A stretch of DNA of 64,000 nucleotides from Galeopsis tetrahit (taxonomy: Eukaryota > Streptophyta > Magnoliopsida > Lamiales > Lamiaceae): the NCBI GenBank assembly GCA_963675135.1, contig OY776132.1, positions 3,410,001 through 3,474,000 of the forward strand. The letters run 5' to 3'. Both the position numbers and the translations under genes were made by a program. Shown piece after piece: positions 50,063 to 61,100 of this stretch; position 1 is the stretch's first letter, and each line of letters starts with the position of its first letter. The notes below the pieces were generated by a model that did no database searches, was not told where the DNA came from, and worked only from the letters and a program-made list of their open reading frames with translations.

Positions 50063-50285
50063 GGGTAAAGTCTAGTATGCACTCGAGTGCATGTCGTGCA
50101 CAGAAAAGTGTATTTTATTAAACTTGAAAAGTACAACACAATATTACTAAAAAGTGTAAATCACTATGACTAAAAATATTATTATACAGTTTAATAATTG
50201 AAAAGTTCAACACCATTTACCAAAAAGTGTAAGTCAATAAAACTGAAAAGTGCAACATGCACTCGAGTCCATAGTAGACCAACCC
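50063..50285. mobile_element. 223-bp hAT-type MITE
   Basis: About 30-bp imperfect inverted ends (GGGTAAAGTCTAGTATGC and GGGTTGGTCTACTATGG) share CACTCGAGTGCATG. They are flanked by a perfect 8-bp target duplication TTTAATAT (50055-50062 and 50286-50293). The interior has AAAAGTGTAA and AAAAGT(A/G)CAACA repeats. Confidence 0.88.
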
Positions 50286-50789
50286 TTTAATATGTTTAGG
50301 CAAATTTATCTAAATGTTGAGAATCTGAATATTTAGAAAATGATAAAATTATACTTATTGAAAAATTTCATTTAAAATATCTTAAAAAATAAAATGCAAA
50401 ATTCATTAAAAATTAAATAATTATTACACAACATTCTGAACGTCCGGAACCTAGACGTAACATCTTTATCCCGTCATTTGATATGAAGGGAGTAATTGTA
50501 TATAAAAAAAGAATTGAGTGCGTATTAATATGATAATGTTGATTTAGAATGTGGATGAACTGGAATTTAGTGGACGAATGATTCAAGAAAGAAAGTTGAT
50601 TGTCAAAATTAGTATAGATAAACACGAACGTTAATTAAGAATCATCATCAAGTAGTGATGTTTAATTGTTTATAATCTGGAATTTAGGTGGCGGAATTCA
50701 AGGAAATTCGCATTGAAAAGATGGTAAAAGTGAAAACAAAATCAGATTATACCATGGAAAGAGAGCTCGTGTGAATGTGAAAACAAAAA

Positions 50790-50914
50790 TGGCGAGATGA
50801 GAGAGAGAGAAGAGAGAGAGAGATGGAAATAAAACGCTCCAAGTTGCAGTATCAGACAACCCCATTCTACTACTTTACAACCCATACAACAACACAGCTA
50901 TACAATTATAACGC

Positions 50915-50947
<33 letters not shown>

Positions 50948-51767
50948 ACTCCTCTTCCCCTATCTCTCCTGGGTTTATTCTTTGGACTTCATTTCTGTAC
51001 AGGTGAGTGAGTTGATTCTCCTTTTTAATTTAATCGCTCATATTGTTTGTTGATCATCACTCTCTGTAATGTAATGTGTGTGCTTATAATCATTTTTTTT
51101 AATTGTGAATAATCCAATTTGTTGACTGATTGATTACTTGAAGAACAATACCTAGATCTTCCTTCTTGCATTCTAGGAACTCAATTGGGGAATGTGGTTG
51201 AATTCTCCCGATCTGTGAATTGTTTCCCTTTCAAAATTTGGTTTCAATTGGAGGAATCTTTTTTTTTTTTTTTACTGAAAATTAGGTGAGAATTTCCCAC
51301 ATTTTTTATTTTGTGCATTTCTGTAAATTAATACATTAATCTTTGCTTAATTTGGGGTTTATGGTTTAATCAATATGACTAGGGTCATTTCACATTGATC
51401 TTAAGTTAGGTCCTGATTATTGAGTTTATAATGTACTGATTGCTCCTAGCTTCGTTGAAATTTCTTCGATTCTGAGTTTTGTTTTCACAGTTGTTTCTAT
51501 ATATATTGTGCATTGATTCTTTGATTATGTTTTCCAGTAGTCAAATTCTGATATATTTGCATCATATCCTGCTTAGTATGATCTGCATTTGCATGCACAA
51601 TGATATTTCTCGGGAATTTAACTAGGCTTGCGTCGTAATATTCGTGGCAATCTGTCCCGTGGTTTCAGGAAAAGCTTTTATTTGTCGTCATACGCAATAA
51701 ACACAGTTTGTCGTTGCTCGTACACGTATTCAAATCCACTTTTGTAACTGTATATTCGGTATTTCAG
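50790..51767 (+). promoter_or_regulatory. kinase leader: (GA)n, (CT)n and 5' UTR intron
   Basis: (GA)n at about 50797-50822 and (CT)n at about 50915-50947 flank the probable start region. A leader intron runs from GTGAGT at 51003 to TTTCAG ending 51767. An upstream ATG at 50823 would, if transcribed and spliced, encode 78 residues and stop before the main ATG. Start site not mapped. Confidence 0.5.
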
Positions 51768-51838
51768 GTTCCATGCATGATATTTTGCTCGTTTCAGAAC
51801 GTATATCAACGTTGTAGCTGAAGTGGATCCCAGATTAA

Positions 51839-54211
51839 ATGTCAAACTCTCTTGCAGCAATTTTAGGAGGTGCTGCAGGAGGTGTGGTCTTGGTGGGGAT
51901 TCTAGTATTTGTTCTTTGGTATTGCGTTTTCCGAGGTAGAAATGCTTCTAGAACTTCAGACACAGGTTCTTCTGATCCATCTATTCAAGGTAACAATTAC
52001 ACATATTAGTTATTACCACATTCGTTACAGAATATGTGACGATGAAAACATACATTCAATCTTGCAGTCGGGAGAGGTGGTGGGATTGAGTTTACTGTAC
52101 GAGATGCCAGGATATTTGCGGTTGATGAATTGTTATCTGCAACCAAGAGTTTTAGTGACAAAAGTTTGATAGGGCAAGGGAAATTTGGGGAAGTGTATAA
52201 AGGATTGCTTCATGATGGGATGATTGTAGCAATAAAAAAGCGACCGGGTCCTCCAAGTCAGGAGTTCGTTGATGAGGTATCTCGATTACCTACGAAATTC
52301 CAAAATATATGTTGCTTATATTTTTTTTTTCCAACTTTGCACTTTTGGATGCAAAAACTCCTAGGTAGTTGATAAACTGTAAAAGGTTATATTAGTCATC
52401 TTATACAAATAATTATACGTGTTAGTTAAGAGATAGCAGATGCCATCAAGGTGCAATTATTCAGTGATAACATGACATTGTTCTCGTTCATTTCACTTTG
52501 TTGAGTTTGGAACCGAAACTGTTTGATTGATGAAATGGTAAACTAACATAAATTGATAGTATTATTACTGTGTGTTTTAAGTTTTTTAGTAGTTAGTGAG
52601 TTTGAGATTCGTTTCTTATCAGGTGCGATACCTTTCGTCTATTCAACACCGAAATCTGGTCAGTCTTATAGGCTATTGTCAGGAGAATGATCAACAGATT
52701 CTTGTCTATGAGTACATACCTAATGGAAGTGTTTCTCTTCACTTATATGGTAATTAATTTTCACACATTCGTTTCTTGTCTAAATTTTGTGTTTGTTTAA
52801 TTAACAACGACCCTGTCTTAATTACTCGTACGATATGTCTGTCTTAATCTCAGGTGCTGGTCAGGTGTCACAGGAAAAGCTCGAATTCAAACACAGGCTT
52901 GCAATAGCTCTTGGGGCAGCTAAAGGTGATCATCTGCAAAACCAGTGAGCATTTTTGGTATTAATTCATCTTGTCTGAATAACCTATCCAAGATAGCTAA
53001 ACGAGCGAGCACTTGTATAGGTTCCAAAAGTCCTGAATACTACTTTAGGCAATGTTTGTTTTGAAATCTGTTTTGGGATTTTGTAAATGTGTAAAGAGTG
53101 AATGATGCATTTAACTTTGTATACGAAGGTTTGGCGTACCTACACTCCCTCAGTCCCAGATTGATACATAAGGATTTCAAAACGGCAAATGTTCTTGTGG
53201 ACGAGAATTTCATAGCTAAAGTAGCGGATGCTGGGCTACGTAATTTTCTGGGAAGATTTGATAGTGCAGGGCCATCGTCTTCTCAAGTGACAGCAGAGGA
53301 GATTTTCCTTGCTCCAGAGTTAGTAGTACACGTGCTATTTCGTAATTAATTACACAATCTATCTCGTAATTGTTATTAATCCTATTTTTCATCTGCTTAT
53401 GCAGGGTCAGAGAATTTAGACGATTTTCTGACAAAAGCGATGTTTACAGTTTTGGGGTGTTTCTTTTGGAGCTAGTAAGTGGGAAAGAAGCAAACGAGTT
53501 GCTAAGTTCAGACGTCAATCAGAATATCGTCGATTGGGTAATTTTTTTTCATTTTTATACAAATCTCTATGATCATATCTCCACATTTCTAGCTTTATAA
53601 CTTGGGAATTATATCACATGAGTTGAGTTGAGTTGAGTGCGATTTTTGCCAATTTATTAGGACGGTTAAAGCTAGTTGGCGCGTGCATTGTGGTGAAAGT
53701 TGCATAGATTTTATTTCAAGGATCTCCATTACAATTATCTGATTAAAATCACTAAACAGTATGCTATATAGAATACCAAGTTCACCATAAAACTTTCGTG
53801 AACCAGTTTCGTATAAGTTTTTGTCAACCTAATAAATATGCCACACTTGGTGAATACATAGTGTGTAATATCTTAAAAGTCTGTTTTAAGGATATTTAAA
53901 ATCTGATTTCATGAATAATATAGTATTGTATTTGTGACTATATATAGGTGCACAATCTTCAGGAGGGTGGCACGATTTCTACGATAATCGATCAAAGATT
54001 GGGCAATAGTTATACAACAGAAAGCATGGACGAGTTCATGCAACTGATCGTGCACTGCGTAAATCCATCGAGCGAGAGACGCCCCCCGATGAGCTATGTG
54101 GTGACGGAGCTAGATCGGATTCTGGAGAAAGAAATGAGCTTGACGACGATCATGGGAGAAGGGACTCCAGTTGTGACCCTGGGAAGCCAGCTTTTTACAT
54201 CTTCAAAATAA
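51839..54211 (+). CDS. receptor-like kinase, single-pass, PERK-like
   Basis: Probable Ser/Thr kinase at the plasma membrane; ligand and substrates unknown. Exons 51839-51989, 52068-52276, 52623-52749, 52854-52925, 53129-53318, 53405-53537 and 53948-54211 give 381 residues. A single hydrophobic helix lies at residues ~7-31 with only about six residues before it, so there is almost no ectodomain. Kinase domain: glycine loop GQGKFGEVY (86-94), VAIK Lys107, likely alpha-C Glu120, HKD in place of HRD (Asp202) with Asn207, DAG in place of DFG (Asp220), APE at 248-250, DVYSFGVFLLELVSG. The catalytic Lys, Asp and Asn are kept, so activity is possible despite the two changes. The ending GEGTPVVTLGSQLF looks like a conserved family tail. 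No disabling change. Confidence 0.9.
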
Positions 54212-55464
54212 GCAAGAATGTTTCTAAGTTTGTTAAGTTCATGGAAAATATATAAACACCAAACTACAGGATTATATATATCCAGCTGTTTCATAATTGT
54301 ATAAACTACAGGTGGATTATTTTTTTATTTTTTTTTCCTTCATAATTTTGTTCTCTTGTAAACAAATATGTCAATATTATAGTGAGTTTTTATTTGATCT
54401 CTCTGGTATTTTTGTGACTTGTAATTATGGATTTGTTGGTGAATTGAATTCGAATTTTATTATTCTTCATGCACACGAATTTTATTAAATAATTTTGAGT
54501 GATATTTTTGCAAAATATAAAAATAAAATGGGTGATATTTTTCCAAAGTAAAAGTGGCCCCTATATTTTTCAACTTTTGCCCCTTGTTTTTATTTTCACA
54601 CTTTTGTCCGCCTGCATTTAATTTTGTCCATCGACCTTTATTTTGATTGTGATGGAGGTAAGAGTGAAGGGTAAGTCAGCCAAACATTTGAGTTGAGCTC
54701 AAGCTACTCGAGTAGTTATTGAGTCCGAGTTCCAGTTCAACATTAGTAGACTCGTTAGATTAACGATCTTAATCGAGGTCACATAATATTACAATTTTAC
54801 CCCTAATATGTTAATTATATAAAATATATTTAATTAGAAGTATTCGAGTTTTTTCTCGAGCTGAGCTCGAGTTCGAAAAAAATAAGTTTGAGTCGAGCTT
54901 CGAGTTTTCTAATTGAGTCGAGTTCGAGCTTGACAGCTGCACTTACTCGAGCTTCGAGTTGTCTATTCAAGTCGAGTTCGAGCTTGATAAGTTAAAATAA
55001 AATAAAAAAATATAGAGTGCTCTCTCTGTCCACAAAAAATCTGTACACTTTTTTTATTTGTTTGTCTATTAAAAGTGTGTTAAATTCTTATTATTATGTA
55101 AACAATCTTTTTATCTTTAGCTTACAATAATTTTACTTTATTAATTTTTTAAAAAATATGAGCCAAAAAATATGAATGGATGAATAAAAAAATATGAGCA
55201 CACTTTTCGTGAAAACGGAGAAGTAACATTTGGTAGTGGGTGAGCATGGGATTCTTGTATAGCTGTTGTGACGCTGAAATAATCAAACAAGACAAGGATT
55301 AGATACCTAATACTATAATATGCTCTTACTTTCTTCTGTTGTTGTGTTGCCACTTTTAATTAATTTGTTAGTCAACGATAGGACAACCACACTTTTTGTC
55401 TCCTGACACATATATTTATTGGAGCACATTAACTAAAGAATGTTCATTAATGGTCCAGCCAACA
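54212..55464. other. 3' flank and CGAGCTCGA-type repeats
   Basis: Probable 3' UTR first. Then 54680-54990 holds a third copy of the CGAGCTCGA-rich family, including two tandem copies of TCGAGCTTCGAGTT...AGTCGAGTTCGAGCTTGA (about 54893-54989). A decayed Stowaway-like segment (CTCTCTCTGTCCAC...GTGAAAACGGAGAAG) spans about 55019-55223. No gene recognised. Confidence 0.5.
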
Positions 55465-55480
55465 GCAAATACAAATTGTT

Positions 55481-55595
55481 TTTTTTTTTTATTACAAGTT
55501 AAATACCCATCCCTTTTCCCCTCCCCATGACTCGAACCCAGGACCTATTCCCCTAGGTAGTGGTGCTCTAACCACTTGAGCTATCCCACTTTGTC
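55481..55595 (-). mobile_element. tRNA-derived SINE, copy 2 (same family)
   Basis: Minus-strand copy of the SINE at 24497: GACAAAGTGGGATAGCTC start, GGTTCGAGTC B-box, TTGTAAT and poly-A end. The flanking 16-bp duplication GCAAATACAAATTGTT (55465-55480 and 55596-55611) is perfect. Confidence 0.94.
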
Positions 55596-55636
55596 GCAAA
55601 TACAAATTGTTGAACATAGTTTTACGAATATATATA

Positions 55637-55886
55637 CTCCCTCTCCCTCTGTCTCAAAAAAAAAAAGTCTACCTTCCATTTTTACACAAATCAATGCAAA
55701 CATTTTTAGCATATAAAATTTATTCTTATATTCTCGTTATACCCCTATTTAATGTTATTGAAATTTGTTCCAACAATTATTAAACAATGGTATTTTAAGT
55801 AAAAATATTGAAATAAAAAGAAAGTGGACTATAATTTGAGACAACTCAAAAAAGAATAGTGGACTATCTTTTTGAGACGGAAGGAG
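55637..55886. mobile_element. Stowaway-type MITE (250 bp)
   Basis: CTCCCTCTCCCTCTGTCTCAAAA...TTTTTGAGACGGAAGGAG flanked by TA. The left end carries an extra CCCTCT. Confidence 0.82.
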
Positions 55887-56139
55887 TATATACTAAACTT
55901 AAATAATTTAAACTATTATTCCCTTTGTCTCAACTTTTGTCTTTCAAGAAATGAACATTTCCCTCAAAATAATACTTATTTAATTATTCATTTTGTCATT
56001 TTTAATATTCCTTACTTAATGACTTATATAGTACATAAAACAGTAAAAGAACATTTTAACCGCAAAGTAAATAGGACTGAGGGACTAGTAATAAATATAT
56101 TGTTGATGACAAAAAATAATTTTAACAATTTTTTTTTGA

Positions 56140-56505
56140 TGTCACAGTATCCGGTCCGAACAATACGAGGGGACCAATCCCACCACTCACTTACGGGAGC
56201 TTCGTTTAAAGCCAGAGTTTTGCGCTCTGTATGGACATGAGATCAATTCCACCGTCCACTTACAGGCCCTGTTTAAAGCCAGAGTTTTACGCTCTGTATG
56301 GATATGGCCCCAATTCCACCGTCCACTTACGGGCCCTGTTTAAAGCCAGAGTTTTACGCATTGTTTGCATCCGTTTAAAGCCAGAGTTTTGCGCTCTATA
56401 TGGACATGACCCCATAGAAATTGTTTGTACGAGTTTCGAACCTGAGACCTAGAAAGGAGCCACTCCTAAGTCTCAAGTCTACACCACTAGACCAACTCCT
56501 CAATT
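56140..56505 (-). mobile_element. second SINE family with internal tandem repeats
   Basis: On the minus strand GAGTTGGTCTAGTGGTGTAG (A-box) and GGTTCGAAACTC (B-box), about 36 bases apart, form a tRNA-like head. The 67-bp repeats follow as its body. No target duplication was established. Confidence 0.5.
56204..56420. repeat. 67-bp tandem repeat (GTTTAAAGCCAGAGTTTT units)
   Basis: Units start at 56204, 56271 and 56338 (67-bp spacing), with a shortened unit at 56373. Each holds GTTTAAAGCCAGAGTTTT(A/G)CGC; the full units end CCACTTAC(A/G)GGCCCT. The array joins the SINE-like head at 56431-56505. Confidence 0.9.
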
Positions 56506-56929
56506 GTAATAGCGAAGCTCTACTAACTAAGTTATATCTTCCGAGCCAAGTGGAGCATGACTACTTTCGATTGCTTTTTTTTTCTTTTTTCTGACAATTG
56601 GGTCAATTCGAACTTGAATTAGAGGCTTTGCTCGCGAGTAAATCATCGCAACTAGGTCCAACCAATTGAAAGAGATTCAATAGAATTTTTTTAGTATCGA
56701 TTCACCCTTCTTGAATGCAGTATACAATTCTTTGTTGGACCACACACTCTTCTTCAAATGAATTTGTTCTCCCCTTCTTCCTTAGCCTAACAAGTTTTTG
56801 TGAAATAATTTGAAGAAAAGAAAAAAAAAAAAAAAAGGCGTTTAGAGATCCTCAATGTCCAACTCTAAACACTATGAGGTCATTTTCAAACATGCTCCCA
56901 TATCACATTTTAACAAGAGTCGACCTTGA

Positions 56930-57130
56930 CATCTTTCAGATTTTGAACTTATATTAGTACACTTTTAATTTTGTAGTGATAATATTTTGATCTTGTAGTA
57001 ATATAACTTTAATCATGTATTAAGAAAATACTTGAGAGCGAAAAATATATTTTAGTTAAGTTTGGCATGCGTTGACCCATAAATTTTAAACTCAAAATTT
57101 TCTTAATTAACTATGTTTCATGTATAAATT
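56930..57130. repeat. dispersed repeat family, copy C
   Basis: TTTTGTAGTGATAATATTTTG and neighbouring sequence align with copies at 26640 and 46370, but more diverged. Confidence 0.45.
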
Positions 57131-57599
57131 ACATTATTTTATATAAATTTTTGTGAATTAGTTTTTACACTTTTTTTTGTTTGTTCCACATTACCTTCAA
57201 AATTCTCATATACTTACCATACATGTCATTACCTTTTTACCCAATATTATTATTTTATCATTTTAGTAAAGTTGAAAGGACCATAATATCTTTATTTTAT
57301 CTTTTTTTTTTTTTAATTTTCGTGCCAAGATCCGGAAACAAATTCACAAATAGTCATGTAATTTTGCTCGAATTCGTAAAAGCTCCTGTAACTTTTTACA
57401 TTATCAATTTTCATCATTTTTCTCAATTTTGATCCTTTTAGTCTTTTTAATCCTTTTAGCCCAATTTTAGTCCTGTCTGGTAATAAATTTGAATTTCCAT
57501 TCGATTTTGCCATATAATTGAATTTTCCGGCCAATAGTTACCCGTGGACAACTAACACATCATAATCATACTCCACATTAGCTCATTTGGATTGGAAAT

Positions 57600-57834
57600 A
57601 AATACCTAAAGACGCAATTTTTCTTTTCATTTTATTGATTAGTAAAACTCCACCCTTACAATATTCACATATTTACACAAAATACCATTACTTTTACTCT
57701 CTATCCAATTACCTTTTTACTTTATCCGTATAACTTTACAAAATTACCCCTCAATGCTCCACTCATTACAGTTTTTTTTTAAAAAAAAAAGTGTACCCAT
57801 TTTATTGTACAAAAACTTGTGGGACGGAGGGAGT
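57600..57834. mobile_element. decayed Stowaway-like MITE
   Basis: The right end GTGGGACGGAGGGAG-TA is intact. The left end has lost the CTCCCTCC motif, so the boundary is uncertain. Confidence 0.45.
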
Positions 57835-58116
57835 ATGTAAATAAAACCTAATCCCCCAACCACATATGATACAAGATAGATATTACTTCAAAATTCAAAT
57901 TGGACTAAAAATCATAAAGTTCATTGTGTGGACATATATTATTACACTGTGCTAACATCAAATAAGTTACGTCCATTTAGTTGGACAAGAATATGAAGCC
58001 AACCAAGACAAAGCTGTTGTCTTTTTTTTTACATATACACAATAACAAATGAAAGAAATTAAATAGAGTAGATACAACTAGCTTCACAAAATACAAGCTT
58101 ATGAAAAAGAAAGAAA

Positions 58117-61100
58117 TCAAGCTGCTGCATTCCCAGTTTGTTTAGCCTTGAGGACCAGTTCTTCAGTAGTTGTGCCTATTATCTCATTAGCACGCTTTAG
58201 CCCAACGCAGAAATACCGTCCAATTGAATCCTATCACAAGTACAAAACGCTAATTCAGGAATAAAGAAACACATTCGGTGGGATAATCCAAAACATCCCA
58301 AGAACATTTTTTTGTATATACTACGAATTTATGTATTTGCTGAACATTATATACAGTATGTATACCACAAGCACTACAATTTACAAGAGTATTTCAATTG
58401 TTATCTTTAACAAATATGTAGTTTTCAATTATTTTCTAAAATTGATAAAATAAAATGCCATAAAAGTTTGCTGTCCGTCACACCTTAGATGAAAAACATA
58501 TACGTATAGTTGAAACTAGGGACTCTAAAATACGCAACAGGAAATCAAAAATTCCAAACACCGAAGGAAATCTTCTAAGCTTTCATCTCATCAGATAAAA
58601 CAGATATGCCTAATAAAATATAAGTGTCTTACCCGACCAACTATGCCCAATTTCTCCAATTTATGGACTGCATCATCAACGTCAAAATTGCAGTGTTCAC
58701 CAAATTCATCTTGTATTAATTCTTCACATTGCTGGTCAAGATCCTATTTTTACCACAAGAATATCGAGATTCATATCAGAAATTTTAAAACCTAAGGATA
58801 CGAAATTCAAGATTGATCAACCACAAAAAGCTGGATGAAGTTAGTAAAGTAGCTACATATCAGCATACCTGTAGAGTAGCTTTCCCTTGTTCCATCAATA
58901 TAAAAAAGGAAATAATGACCTCCTTCACCTGCACATTTGTGATATGACCAGTTAAACAGTTGGAAGTTGATTGATCCATAACTGGATTTCATATTAAATG
59001 ACCTGTAATTTGCTTGTCTATTTTCAGTTTTCAAATATCAACAACTCTACAAGTTTCCAGAGCCACGATAGTTTCAAACGTAGTAAAAAATAATTGACAA
59101 ACTTTCAACTGATTTAGGATTTGGAACCAATGTGTCTATACAATAATTATTCAAAGCAACAAATTTGTTTGAGGGCACCACATGCTTTTACCTGTGTCAT
59201 ATAAAGCAAATAAGTCTTTCCTAAGGTCTAAAAATGGCAAGTTGTGTTCATAGGCAAAGAAAATGAGTTCTTACAACTATGAGTTGTCTAATTTAGAATT
59301 GAAGCTAATTATACATCTTACTTACCTCTTGTTGAATTACATCATCACACAAATGAAGAAGAGTTCCCCTTCCACTATCCAATTGCTTATCATACATTGA
59401 TTGCGTGATTAGGTTTTGATATGTAGCCATATTCTGCTGAAACCTGCAAAATAAAGAAACCTCAATGTTACTACAAAGTAAAAGCAAGTGAAATCATCTC
59501 AAGACAAATGGACATATCCAAAAAGCCGCCCAAGATTAGTATGTTGTTTATACAGCACATGCAACGCAACACGGAAGACATCCAGATGCATGCAATGAAA
59601 TCAAGGGTGGACTCATATTTGACACTACGTTTAAATGTAATACTTGGTTTTTATCCGGAGGAATTGATATTAACTATTGCACATACTATTTCTGACTTCC
59701 AAAATTTTACACTAATTACGCATTAAAACGAGTAAATTCCAGGGAAAGAAACACTTAACGTGAAGTAAATCTTAGCACAATAACCAAGCACCGTCGAAAG
59801 GATAGCAACCATGACCCAGAGGTCAGCTTTAGGCATTTCAACAGATCCTACAACAGCAACCTGAAAGAGTTTACACCAAACATGTATATGTAAATAATAA
59901 TTATACAAAAACAAAAGAAGCAGTTAGATGTAACTAAAGACTCTTAAGGAGAAGAAGTTGACTAACCAGTCCAACTACTGCAGATATGAGAAATTTAACC
60001 CAGTCCATTGGAGTTAAACTTGGATTTTTTTTCTCTGGCTATTACAGAAAATAGAATAGATAAAATGTTCTTAGTAACTAAACAAAACAAACTTAAACGA
60101 AGATTCATAGCTGAAATATAATTGAAAATGAGCACGGTAGACAATAGGTAAACCCACAAGGACAATTTCCATGTCCGCCATAGGGATGTTTTTGAAATGC
60201 TTCACATATATGCCTCGTTCTGATTTCGCTTTAGAACTTGCTCGCCTGCACAGACACCATTGTCTGTTAACTTGAGTTTGAACAAATCAAGAGTAGAAGT
60301 TTTGAATCTTTTGAAGACTAATAAGAGAACAGGGGTGAAAAGAAGCCAGGGCGCATTTGAAAAACTTTTCTCAGTTAATATGCAGTGAAAACCTTATCAG
60401 TCCATATGTATCTCCAACATTCTGTAGACAAACCCTTTCTTAAATGCAAGGAAAACTTAGTACATTCGTTAGCTAGATTTAGTTATATGAGAAAAGAAGA
60501 TCCCAGTTGATCAAATAAACAACAAAGGGTAATTAGATTTTTAAAAAAAAAAGTAGTAATAAACCACAAATAGGGATCTCTCATCCGATTGTAATTGTCC
60601 TGTTTTTATTAACAATTTTTTTGTTTCTTTTTACAAAAAAATATACATAACGATAATAAATTAAATAACAATACATAACAGAGAAATATTGTTACAAACA
60701 TGTAAGCATATTCTTCAATAAAATGATTAGTAATACCTGTAGACAACAATGATCCTATCAAAAGTGGGTTCTTGAATTGTAGTTTGGGTCAAGAGATTGC
60801 GAAAACTGAATCAACACAATGACATAATACCATTAGTTCACACCTACATTACGATATCACAAAAGCATATAAAAATAAATGCAATGTGACTGTTTAGCGT
60901 CATGCTTATGCAAAAATTCAGAGTGGATTAACCCATATACACAATACACATAAGTTGGCATATAACTGGTGCACGTGAGAAAAGTTGACATTGAAAAAAA
61001 ACATGTTAAGATAGAAATTTCAAATCAAGCAACAAATAGTCAAGATAGTTCACTTAAACATGTGCAGACTTCCATGGCCAAATTCTCTACCAAGTGAGTT

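Noticed and set aside
8785..54211. A functional gene cluster joining F-box, OTU and kinase genes
   Set aside because: Apart from the F-box pair these families are unrelated, differently oriented and separated by transposon-rich DNA; shared ubiquitin themes are not evidence of a system.
56204..56420. CRISPR-like array
   Set aside because: Units are contiguous 67-bp tandem repeats without unique spacers, in a plant nuclear context.
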